DNA of 8,427 nt, from the NCBI GenBank assembly GCA_021793875.1, contig JAJYRX010000057.1:1-8427 (forward strand). The letters run 5' to 3'. Shown in pieces: positions 1-6,256 of the stretch (positions within the stretch are counted from its first letter, which is position 1; each line of letters starts with the position of its first letter). The translations under genes and the position numbers were made by a program. Under the pieces are notes generated by a model that was not told where the DNA came from, did no database searches, and saw only the letters and a program-made list of their open reading frames with translations. This stretch comes from Pseudomonadota bacterium. Lineage in GTDB: Bacteria > Pseudomonadota > Gammaproteobacteria > Burkholderiales > Burkholderiaceae_B.

Positions 1-237
1 CCGATCTGCTAACATTCCACCTGCTAAAAACAGCGGTACTAAGCTGCGTGCGTTTAAACCCTTACAAACTGAAAAGCCCTGTAGTCGTATAAAAACTATT
101 AAAGCAATAACGGCAAATGCTGCTCGTCCTGCTGTTATAACAGTGGGGCTGGCGCTTATAAGCGTACCGAATATTCCCGTAAGGCCAAACAATATTGCAG
201 CAATGTGAATTGCCACAGAGGCATGGGTTTTACTCAT
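1..237 (-). CDS. EamA/DMT-family permease, N-terminal part (cut by window edge)
   Basis: The first 79 codons of a gene that runs off the left edge of the window. The translation starts MSKTHASVAIHIAAILFGLT and has a hydrophobic helix at about residues 8-28, a second at about 31-51, a short polar loop (RLQGFSVCKG), and the start of a third helix from about residue 65. The pattern of ILFGLTGIFG followed by SPTVITAGRAAFAV is what EamA-domain drug/metabolite transporters show in their first two helices. Family members are usually about 290-310 residues with ten helices in the inner membrane and export amino acids or other small metabolites; the substrate cannot be told from this fragment. The ATG at 237 is preceded only by a weak purine run (AAAGA). 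The gene diverges from qor across an 86-bp gap. I am fairly sure of the superfamily and have no basis for a gene name. Confidence 0.75.
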   Translation of the reverse strand, partial: MSKTHASVAIHIAAILFGLTGIFGTLISASPTVITAGRAAFAVIALIVFIRLQGFSVCKGLNARSLVPLFLAGGMLADR

Positions 238-243
238 GAGTCT

Positions 244-272
244 TTGTACAAACTATTTTTAAAAGCGATAAT
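244..272 (+). promoter_or_regulatory. Candidate sigma-70 promoter for the quinone oxidoreductase gene
   Basis: A TTGTAC hexamer at 244-249 (weak -35, or TTG-ACA with one extra base) is followed after exactly 17 bases by GATAAT at 267-272, which matches five of six bases of the -10 consensus. Transcription would start near 279 and give a leader of about 45 bases before the qor ATG at 324. Just downstream, GCCA-AC-TGGC (284-293) is a short palindrome followed by a repeated TGGCT (290-294 and 296-300). It could be an operator in the early transcribed region but is short enough to be chance. The promoter call rests on hexamers and spacing only. Confidence 0.45.
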
Positions 273-323
273 GAAACTAGATTGCCAACTGGCTTTGGCT
301 CAAGTAAGTGTTAAGGAGAACTC

Positions 324-1307
324 ATGAGTAGTCAAGTAAAAGCTATACAAATTAATAAGCATGGTGGTGAGGAGGTTTTAGAGCTAGTAAACGTAACAGT
401 TCCAGCTCCCGAAAAAAATGAAATTACTATTAGACAAAAAGCGGTTGGGCTAAATTTTATTGACATTTATTGTCGTACAGGTCTGTATCCCAGCCCGCTT
501 CCGCATGGCCTTGGATTCGAAGCTTCAGGAGTAGTTGAGGCCGTTGGATCCGATGTTACTGACTTTAGTATTGGTGACAGGGTTGCATATGGCCAGAGCC
601 CATTAGGTGCATATGCCGAAGCTCGTAATGTGCCTGCGCATCAAGTTGTGAAGTTGCCAGACCAAATTAGTTTTGACGATGCTGCAGCCATAATGCTAAA
701 GGGCTTAACAGTTCAATATCTATTCCGCCAAACATACAAATTGCAGAAGGGCGAAACCATTCTGTTTCATGCTGCTGCTGGTGGAGTAGGGCTAATTGCA
801 TGTCAGTGGGCCAAAGCTTTGGGTGTTAATTTAATAGGCACTACTTCTAGCGCCGAGAAGGCGGATCTTGCTAAACAGCATGGTGCATGGGAGGTAATTG
901 ATTACACCCGTGAAAATGTGGTTGAAAGAGTCGCAGAGCTTACTGATGGTAAAAAGGTTCCTGTGGTATACGATGGGGTGGGCAAAGATACCTGGGAAAC
1001 ATCCATAGATTGTGTTCAGCCACGTGGCCTTGTGGTTAGCTTTGGGAACGCCTCTGGCCCGGTCAATGGGGTTAACCTAGGCGTATTAGCAGCCAAAGGC
1101 TCAATATATGTAACCAGACCAACCTTGGGTACATATGTTGCCACGCGAGAAGCTATGCAGGCTGCTGCAGATGACTTATTCAAATTAGTGCTTGATGGCA
1201 GCATAAAGGTAAATATTGGCCAGAAGTTCCCGTTAGAGCAGGCAGCGCAAGCACAAGCTGACTTGGCCGCCAGAAAAACAACAGGTGCAACAATATTTAC
1301 CCTGTAA
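324..1307 (+). CDS. qor: Zinc-independent quinone oxidoreductase (medium-chain reductase family)
   Basis: A 327-residue protein, the same length as E. coli QorA, of the zinc-lacking quinone oxidoreductase branch of the medium-chain dehydrogenase/reductases. These cytoplasmic enzymes use NADPH to reduce quinones or other reactive carbonyls. An N-terminal GroES-like domain carries NFIDIYCRTGLYP (residues 44-56) and GLGFEASGVVEAVG (62-75). The Rossmann part has HAAAGGVGL at 149-157 as the dinucleotide loop, then GTTSSAEKA (172-180), where the Ser/Lys pair suits the 2'-phosphate of NADPH. The catalytic and structural zinc ligands of alcohol dehydrogenases are absent, as expected. The start is well set: AAGGAG lies 5 bases before the ATG. 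The gene stands alone between a divergent permease and convergent fbp, with its own promoter and terminator candidates. The family is clear; the physiological substrate is not. Confidence 0.92.
   Translation: MSSQVKAIQINKHGGEEVLELVNVTVPAPEKNEITIRQKAVGLNFIDIYCRTGLYPSPLPHGLGFEASGVVEAVGSDVTDFSIGDRVAYGQSPLGAYAEARNVPAHQVVKLPDQISFDDAAAIMLKGLTVQYLFRQTYKLQKGETILFHAAAGGVGLIACQWAKALGVNLIGTTSSAEKADLAKQHGAWEVIDYTRENVVERVAELTDGKKVPVVYDGVGKDTWETSIDCVQPRGLVVSFGNASGPVNGVNLGVLAAKGSIYVTRPTLGTYVATREAMQAAADDLFKLVLDGSIKVNIGQKFPLEQAAQAQADLAARKTTGATIFTL
1274..1305 (-). terminator. Candidate weak rho-independent terminator for fbp, inside the end of qor
   Basis: Read on the minus strand, just past the fbp stop codon, ACAGG and CCTGT form a 5-bp stem (plus one more pair if a G is bulged) around a loop of about 15 bases. 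This is followed by TGTTTTT. The T-run corresponds to AAAAA at 1274-1278 on the plus strand. The stem is short and the loop large, so this is much less convincing than the terminator on the other strand. Confidence 0.3.
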
Positions 1308-1312
1308 TCATA

Positions 1313-2314
1313 TTAGGAGGTGTGGTAGCTAGTTATAAGCTCCACCTCCTTTTTAGACCCTAAAATAACGCCTGTTCGTTGGTGTAGTTGCTGTGGTGAA
1401 ATGTCTAATATACGATTTTTACCATTGGTTGCTAACCCGCCTGCCTGCTCAATTACGAAACCCATAGGGTTTGCTTCGTACATTAATCGCAGCTTGCCTT
1501 TTGTGACAGATTCTCTTTTATCTGCTGGGTACATGAATACACCGCCTCTAGTTATTATTCTGTGCACATCAGCCACCATAGATGCTATCCAGCGCATGTT
1601 GTAATTCTTTTTCAAAGGGCCATCAACGCCACTTAAACAATCTTGAATATATTGTTTAACGGGCTGATGCCAGTAACGCATATTAGACATATTAATTGCA
1701 AATTCTGAAGTGGTTTCGGGAATTTGTATGTTTTCATGTGTAAGAGTCCATGTACTTGTATTGCTTTCAAGCGTAAAGCTATAGACACCGTTGCCCAGAG
1801 TTATAACTAGTAGGGTTTGTGGGCCGTACACTACGTACCCAGCAGCCACCTGATTGTGCCCAGACTGCAAAAAGTCAGCCTCTTGTGGTTGCTCGTGATC
1901 AGATTTCTTTTCAAGAACAGAAAAAATAGTTCCAATAGATACATTAACGTCTATGTTAGATGAGCCGTCTAAAGGGTCAAACAGCAGCAGATAATTTCCT
2001 CTTCTATATTCGCCTGGTATAGGAATTATTTGCTCCTCTTCTTCTGATGCCATAGCCGCAACCGCACCACACCACTGTGTACCTTCCACAATTATTTGAT
2101 TTGAAATGAGATCAAGCTTTTGCTGAACCTCACCCTGTATATTTTCTGTTCCGTGACTTCCAAGAATTCCACCTAAGGCTCCTTGGCGCACACGATAAGA
2201 TATGCGTACACAAGCCTGAGCCAAAGATTCAATAAGTTTGCATAAATCGTTGTCTATATTGAGGTTTGATAGCTTTTGGTCTAATAAGAATTGGCTTAAT
2301 GTTGAGTGTTTCAT
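1313..2314 (-). CDS. fbp: Class I fructose-1,6-bisphosphatase
   Basis: A 333-residue cytoplasmic enzyme, the usual class I length, that hydrolyses fructose 1,6-bisphosphate to fructose 6-phosphate in gluconeogenesis. Family landmarks appear in order. An acidic run ASEEEE (89-94) and [14 protein letters not shown] (111-124) supply metal and phosphate ligands. NMRYW (211-215) and the [12 protein letters not shown] stretch (241-252) line the substrate site. [15 protein letters not shown] (262-276) is followed by [17 protein letters not shown] (277-293), whose Glu280 is a metal ligand in the family. Nothing essential is missing. The ATG at 2314 is preceded by ACAAATAATAGTT, with no recognisable Shine-Dalgarno sequence. 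The gene starts only 18 bp after the pepN stop codon, so translational or transcriptional coupling to pepN is likely. Its 3' end overlaps the qor terminator. Next-door pepN and fbp are, as I recall, common in Bordetella and relatives. Confidence 0.96.
   Translation of the reverse strand: MKHSTLSQFLLDQKLSNLNIDNDLCKLIESLAQACVRISYRVRQGALGGILGSHGTENIQGEVQQKLDLISNQIIVEGTQWCGAVAAMASEEEEQIIPIPGEYRRGNYLLLFDPLDGSSNIDVNVSIGTIFSVLEKKSDHEQPQEADFLQSGHNQVAAGYVVYGPQTLLVITLGNGVYSFTLESNTSTWTLTHENIQIPETTSEFAINMSNMRYWHQPVKQYIQDCLSGVDGPLKKNYNMRWIASMVADVHRIITRGGVFMYPADKRESVTKGKLRLMYEANPMGFVIEQAGGLATNGKNRILDISPQQLHQRTGVILGSKKEVELITSYHTS
1315..1354 (+). terminator. Rho-independent terminator of qor, overlapping the fbp 3' coding end
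   Basis: AGGAGGTG (1315-1322) and CACCTCCT (1343-1350) are perfectly complementary. The stem can continue past an internal bulge with AGCT (1327-1330) pairing AGCT (1338-1341), leaving a 7-base loop. The right arm runs directly into TTTTT (1350-1354). This is a classic stem plus U-tract, starting 7 bases after the qor stop codon. It lies almost wholly within the last 14 codons of convergent fbp. The opposite strand has no T-run after the stem, so it should act only on qor transcripts. Confidence 0.8.
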
Positions 2315-2332
2315 AACTATTATTTGTAGGGT

Positions 2333-4945
2333 TTATAAGGACTTTTCTACTACTTCTGTAACATTGGCTGAAAGGTTTGATTCGCTATACACCTTTTTGA
2401 GGGTATTATGCATTAGTGTCCTGTATGGCTCTGCATGAATGGACCAGTTATCAAGCCCACGAGCAAGGCGGGCGGCTATTTCTGGGTTAATTTTATCTAA
2501 CGCAATTATTTGCTCAGCCCAAAACTTGTATCCTTCCTGGTTGTTTACAGCAATATGATTGTTTAAGCAAAACTGAAATATAAGTGAACGAGCTCGATTA
2601 GGGTTTTTTAAAGAAAATTCTTTATGTTTATATAAGTCTCGAATGGTGTTTACATTGGCCCACAGGGCGTTGGCCTGCAGACTAAACCATAGGTCTATTA
2701 ATTGCCCATTGTCGTTTGTTTGTTCAAAAAACTCCTGTAATAAACCAGTACTGTGCTCTTGATGCGTGAATAGTGTGAGTGCCTTCAGGCTGTTAACCGT
2801 GTCGGTTAAATTGTTTGATGTCCGGAAGTGTTTCGTAGCTATGTTAATAGCATCTGCTGAGCCGCTCGCGACCATGTAACAAAGTGATGTGTATGCTAGT
2901 GCACGTTTACCTGCAAATTCTGGTGCGGGGCTGTATTTGTTAGGAAGATTGCTTGTAGCTTCCTTGTACGTTTCATGCCATAAGTTGTAAAGGCTGGCCC
3001 CTATATTTTTTATGTAAGCTAAACGTGACTCTTGCAGGGCAATAGGGTCTACTGGTTGGCTTTTAGCAATTAGTTGTTTTACTGCTGGTACGGAAAGAAC
3101 CCTCGCTTTGTAATCATAAGTTATGGATGTGTCTTTCAGTAGTTGTTCCCACACATGTAAAAAATCACTTCCTATTTCAGTGCCACTAATTATTTGCTTG
3201 CTTGCCAGATCATTTGCTGCTTGCCAGCGGGCAACAGGGTCTGAGTCGTGTAAGGCAAGGTCCGAGAGATCTGCAGTAGTGCGCTTTATGTTAACGTTTA
3301 CGGGCGCTGAAAACCCCCTAAGAAGCGAAATAGTGTTTTTGGAATTTATATTACTTAATTGCCAGGATTTAGACGTTTCTGTTAGTTCAAGTAAGGTTGT
3401 TTTCTTAGACCCAGTGAATCCAATTGCAAAAGGTATGTGTAAAGGAGGCTTATGGGTGTTCTGACATTCTATGCCTACTGGTGGATTGTTTTGTTTTAGC
3501 GTTACGGTTGCTTTATTGTTTATGTCATCATATTTAATTTTTACATCTATAGTAGGTGTTCCTGCCTGAGAATACCATCGTCTAAATGCATCCAGATTAT
3601 TGCCAAGTCCGTTTGCTACATAAACATATTCCATTGCGTCGACAAAGTCATCGCACGTGACTGCCTTGCCGTCATGTCTTTTTATGTATTCACGCATACC
3701 TTGCATGAATACTTCTTCGCCTAGTATGGTGTGCAACATCCGAATAATTTCTGCACCTTTTTCATATATAGTTGCAGTATAAAAATTGCTTATTTCTTGA
3801 TAACTGTCAGGCCTTATAGGGTGAGCCATTGGACCCATGTCTTCGGTAAACTGCTGCTCACGTAGTATCTGTATGTCGTCTATGCGTTTTACGGCACGGG
3901 CACTAGCAGCATTTGGTCCATTAAGACCGCTAGCCATCATATCGGCAGAAAACTCTTGCTCTCTGAAAACTGTTAGACCTTCTTTCAATGAAAGCTGAAA
4001 CCAGTCGCGACAGGTAATACGGTTTCCTGTCCAGTTATGAAAATACTCATGACCTATTACAGCTTCTATCGTTCTATATGTTTGATCTGTAGCCGTGTTG
4101 GGGCAGGCCAAGGCATAGCTGGAGTTGAATATATTAAGACCTTTATTTTCCATTGCGCCCATATTGAAGTCGCGCACTGCAACTATCATAAAACGGTCTA
4201 GGTCAAGTTCTAGGCCAAACCGTTCTTCATCCCACTTGAGTGCACGTTTTAGGCACTCCATTGCCCATTCTGTTTGGTAATAGCTACCTTTGTCACTATA
4301 AACTTGCAATAAGACTGTTTTTCCACTGTTTGTCGTAATTTTGGATTCTCGACAATCAAAGTCTCCGGCAACAAGTGCGAAAAGATATGATGGTTTGGGA
4401 AAAGGGTCATGCCATACGGCTTCGTGAGTATTATTTTCTAGCAAAGTTTGTGAAACTAAGTTGCCGTTTGATAAAAGAGTGGGGAAACTGGTTTTGTCAG
4501 CCCGCAAAGTAACGGTATATGTTGCTAACACGTCGGGGCGATCGGGGAACCATGTAATACGCCTAAACCCTTCTGGTTCGCATTGTGTAAAAAGGTTGTG
4601 GCCAGATGCGTATAGACCCATCAGGCTTGTGTTTTCTTGTGGATTACAGGTAGAAACTATACAAAGGGTGAACTGTTGCTCTTTAGGATGTAAGGTAAGA
4701 GTACCGTCCTTAACATGATATTGATTTGAGTCAATTGGGTTGTTATTTATGCTGATGCTTTCTATAGAAGCATTACCATGTAGCACTAAAGGTTCAATGT
4801 GTTCAGAGTTACATATGAATTCAATAGTTGATTTAACTCTGGTTTGTTTAAGGTCAAGATCAAACTGTAAATTTACGCTACCAATTTTATATGCGTAAGG
4901 TTTATAGTCTGATCTTAAAACTGGATGATTATTTGTATGGCGCAT
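2333..4945 (-). CDS. pepN: Aminopeptidase N (M1 zinc metallopeptidase)
   Basis: A cytoplasmic aminopeptidase that removes N-terminal residues in the last steps of protein turnover. From the ATG at 4945 it has 870 residues, the length of E. coli PepN. A TTG three codons upstream is also open, but MRHTNNHPVLRSDYKP matches the normal PepN beginning, so I use the ATG. The substrate-anchoring motif GAMEN lies at 263-267. The zinc site HEYFH is at 299-303, with the third ligand Glu322 in LKEGLT, and the transition-state Tyr is Tyr394 in IYEKG. Between EFSAD and AVKRI there are about 11 residues (around 337-349) more than in E. coli as I remember it. The C-terminal helical domain is intact. No clear Shine-Dalgarno precedes the ATG; instead the start codon lies in one arm of a 12-bp inverted repeat. 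fbp follows 18 bp downstream. Confidence 0.97.
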   Translation of the reverse strand: MRHTNNHPVLRSDYKPYAYKIGSVNLQFDLDLKQTRVKSTIEFICNSEHIEPLVLHGNASIESISINNNPIDSNQYHVKDGTLTLHPKEQQFTLCIVSTCNPQENTSLMGLYASGHNLFTQCEPEGFRRITWFPDRPDVLATYTVTLRADKTSFPTLLSNGNLVSQTLLENNTHEAVWHDPFPKPSYLFALVAGDFDCRESKITTNSGKTVLLQVYSDKGSYYQTEWAMECLKRALKWDEERFGLELDLDRFMIVAVRDFNMGAMENKGLNIFNSSYALACPNTATDQTYRTIEAVIGHEYFHNWTGNRITCRDWFQLSLKEGLTVFREQEFSADMMASGLNGPNAASARAVKRIDDIQILREQQFTEDMGPMAHPIRPDSYQEISNFYTATIYEKGAEIIRMLHTILGEEVFMQGMREYIKRHDGKAVTCDDFVDAMEYVYVANGLGNNLDAFRRWYSQAGTPTIDVKIKYDDINNKATVTLKQNNPPVGIECQNTHKPPLHIPFAIGFTGSKKTTLLELTETSKSWQLSNINSKNTISLLRGFSAPVNVNIKRTTADLSDLALHDSDPVARWQAANDLASKQIISGTEIGSDFLHVWEQLLKDTSITYDYKARVLSVPAVKQLIAKSQPVDPIALQESRLAYIKNIGASLYNLWHETYKEATSNLPNKYSPAPEFAGKRALAYTSLCYMVASGSADAINIATKHFRTSNNLTDTVNSLKALTLFTHQEHSTGLLQEFFEQTNDNGQLIDLWFSLQANALWANVNTIRDLYKHKEFSLKNPNRARSLIFQFCLNNHIAVNNQEGYKFWAEQIIALDKINPEIAARLARGLDNWSIHAEPYRTLMHNTLKKVYSESNLSANVTEVVEKSL

Positions 4946-4997
4946 GGTAAACAAACATATTAGATTGAGAATATATACATTGTAATGTTTACCATGC
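4942..4997. repeat. Perfect 12-bp inverted repeat spanning the pepN start codon
   Basis: GCATGGTAAACA at 4942-4953 and TGTTTACCATGC at 4986-4997 are exact reverse complements separated by 32 AT-rich bases. On the pepN-sense strand the downstream arm contains the pepN ATG (4945-4943), so in a transcript that includes both arms the start codon would be paired. The intervening DNA holds -10-like words on the minus strand (TACAAT, TATATT) but no good -35. It could be an RNA switch, a binding site for a dimeric or looping regulator, or chance. The repeat itself is certain; its function is not known. Confidence 0.6.
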
Positions 4998-5017
4998 TAT
5001 CCGTTAGACCTAAGCAT

Positions 5018-5353
5018 TTAGTTTATAGCGAAGTCTTCGCGATTACCGCCATTTGCCTCGTGTTCTAATATCCATTTAGGGGTACGACCTCTACCTGTCC
5101 ATGTTCGTCCGGTGGCGTTGTCGCGATATTTAGGAGGGGTGACGGTTTTTCCTGCTCGCCTGCCAGGCTTTAGTGTGGTGCCAAGCTCAGCTGCTATGTC
5201 TTCAGGGGTAATGTCATATTCGCGCATTGCTGCAATTATTGACTTTAAAGCTGGGCCACGGTGACGTTTTTGCAGTTCCTGGACTTTTGACTTTAAACGC
5301 TCTATTTCGGATTCTATTTGTTTTTTCTCGTTAATGTAATTACCGGGAATCAT
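5018..5353 (-). CDS. H-NS-family nucleoid-associated DNA-binding protein
   Basis: A 111-residue protein of the short betaproteobacterial H-NS type. These proteins coat and silence AT-rich, often foreign, DNA and bridge the nucleoid. Residues 8-31 (NEKKQIESEIERLKSKV onward) form a charged coiled-coil-like oligomerisation helix. DITPEDIAAELG (47-58) is the conserved middle segment. A basic linker (KPGRRAGK, 62-69) leads to the DNA-binding end PPKYRDNATGRTWTGRGRTP (73-92) followed by KWI, with the RGR core that inserts into the AT-rich minor groove. The ATG at 5353 has AAAGG ending 7 bases upstream, so the start is secure. It lies between the kinase-like gene (108 bp upstream) and pepN (72 bp downstream), all on the same strand. 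Burkholderiales often carry several paralogues, so I give no symbol. At roughly half G+C the gene does not itself look foreign. Confidence 0.93.
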   Translation of the reverse strand: MIPGNYINEKKQIESEIERLKSKVQELQKRHRGPALKSIIAAMREYDITPEDIAAELGTTLKPGRRAGKTVTPPKYRDNATGRTWTGRGRTPKWILEHEANGGNREDFAIN

Positions 5354-5461
5354 TAATATACCTTTAATTGAATTAAAAGATTATTTGTATGATGTGATTA
5401 TATAAATAATTTTAAGTGATTCCCCATATTATGACATTTCTATCATACGAGTTTACATACA
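5354..5461 (-). promoter_or_regulatory. AT-rich upstream region of the H-NS-like gene with candidate -10 site
   Basis: The 108 bp between the kinase-like gene and the H-NS-like gene are strongly AT-rich and contain no convincing ORF or terminator. On the minus strand a perfect TATAAT occurs at 5402-5397, which would start transcription about 35-40 bases before the H-NS ATG. No good -35 lies 16-18 bases further up (GGGGAA is found there). Such DNA is the kind H-NS proteins bind, so autoregulation is a reasonable inference but is not shown by the sequence. Confidence 0.4.
5430..5447. repeat. Short interrupted palindrome upstream of the H-NS-like gene
   Basis: TATGACATTTCTATCATA has perfect 5-bp outer arms (TATGA/TCATA) with one further symmetric pair inside. 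It lies about 30 bases upstream of the candidate -10 site of the H-NS-like gene, where an activator or repressor site could sit. It is not a terminator for the kinase-like gene because the stem is too short and no T-run follows. In DNA this AT-rich it may be chance. Confidence 0.2.
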
Positions 5462-6256
5462 TTACTTAATACAACTTTTCAAAATGTTTATAAAGCATAT
5501 TGTTTGCTGTATGTCTGACTTGTTTCTCATTCTTTTGGTCATTAAAGGTGTCAGGGCTTGTATTTTTTGTAAGTATTTTTTGGCTGTAGATAGATATTTT
5601 TCAATTTCCACATTGTTTATTTCATTAAGATAATGTGTTAGTAATTTTGGGCCTATATCTTGATTGCCAACTATATGGGAAGATAGAGAGTTAAAACACA
5701 GTAATACGTCATAGGCCTGCGCCATAGCCAAAGGCATGGCGTTGCCTGTATTCTCTTCAAAGTCTATACGGTATAGCTCATTGTTGTGTAACGTTAGGTT
5801 CCGTATTTGTGCTCCGCCATGCCACTGGTTAACACTATGAAGCTGCACAAGATTATTAACTATTTTGTAAAGCAGTGGTGTTTTGTCTATTGTTCTGCGC
5901 AATATATATTCAACAGATTCTCCACAGTATTCCATTACTATATATTCTTTTGTTTGTAGGAATACGTAAGGAACTTTAATGCCCGCATGGTGTAACTCCT
6001 TTAACCGGTGTGCCTCGTGCTCTATATTGCCCGTTCTAAGTAATTTTGCACTAACTTTATTACGAAAGATAATGCTGCATAGTATTGCGCTGGTGTATTC
6101 TCTCCAAGTTCTTCCTTGTTCTCTTCTTAGGGCTTTTATTACGTAGGCATCATTGCTGGTTTGTATAACAATGGGTTCTTGTATGTTATGGTCGATAATA
6201 TGCTGCGCTTGTTCTTTTACAAGCTTAATATCGCATTCATTTATTAGTACAGGCAT
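5462..6256 (-). CDS. Small protein-kinase-fold protein (Kdo/WaaP- or Bud32-like), catalytic Asp replaced
   Basis: A 264-residue soluble protein with no signal peptide or membrane helix, of the small bacterial kinase-fold type often labelled lipopolysaccharide kinase or Bud32-like. Visible kinase landmarks are YVIKALRRE (38-46, Lys41 as the ATP lysine), an alpha-C-like EHEAHRLKELHHAGI (79-93, Glu81), a hinge YIVMEYCGES (105-114), the catalytic loop HGGAQIRN (146-153), and YRIDFEEN (162-169, DFE in place of DFG). Spacing matches HxDxxxxN, so Gly148 sits where the catalytic Asp belongs, while Asn153 and Asp165 are kept. Past residue 205 it is helical and basic. I start at the ATG at 6256; a TTG five codons upstream is open but would leave only 2 bp before the divergent gene. 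No Shine-Dalgarno is seen. By hand count its DNA is near 37% G+C, clearly below the neighbouring amidase gene (near 47%). Fold is likely; substrate and activity are unknown. Confidence 0.7.
   Translation of the reverse strand: MPVLINECDIKLVKEQAQHIIDHNIQEPIVIQTSNDAYVIKALRREQGRTWREYTSAILCSIIFRNKVSAKLLRTGNIEHEAHRLKELHHAGIKVPYVFLQTKEYIVMEYCGESVEYILRRTIDKTPLLYKIVNNLVQLHSVNQWHGGAQIRNLTLHNNELYRIDFEENTGNAMPLAMAQAYDVLLCFNSLSSHIVGNQDIGPKLLTHYLNEINNVEIEKYLSTAKKYLQKIQALTPLMTKRMRNKSDIQQTICFINILKSCIK

Noticed and set aside
1343..1352. CACCTCCTTT resembles the 3' end of 16S rRNA
   Set aside because: Ten bases only, fully explained as the right arm and T-run of the qor terminator; no other rRNA sequence around it.
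2793..2809. Palindrome TTAACCG-TGT-CGGTTAA inside pepN, operator-like
   Set aside because: The arms are 7 bp, it lies deep in coding sequence far from any promoter, and it encodes ordinary PepN residues (LTDTVN); most likely chance.
3123..3464. 113-codon open frame on the plus strand opposite pepN
   Set aside because: It is wholly antisense to a conserved gene, has no ribosome site or recognisable domain, and its composition follows from pepN codon structure.
4946..4954. TTG start for pepN three codons upstream of the chosen ATG
   Set aside because: The ATG at 4945 gives the 870-residue length and N terminus usual for PepN; the TTG has no ribosome binding site to favour it.
4996..5017. Possible terminator after the H-NS-like gene (TTAG-AC-CTAA)
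   Set aside because: The stem is 4 bp with a 2-base loop and no T-run, so it cannot act as a rho-independent terminator.
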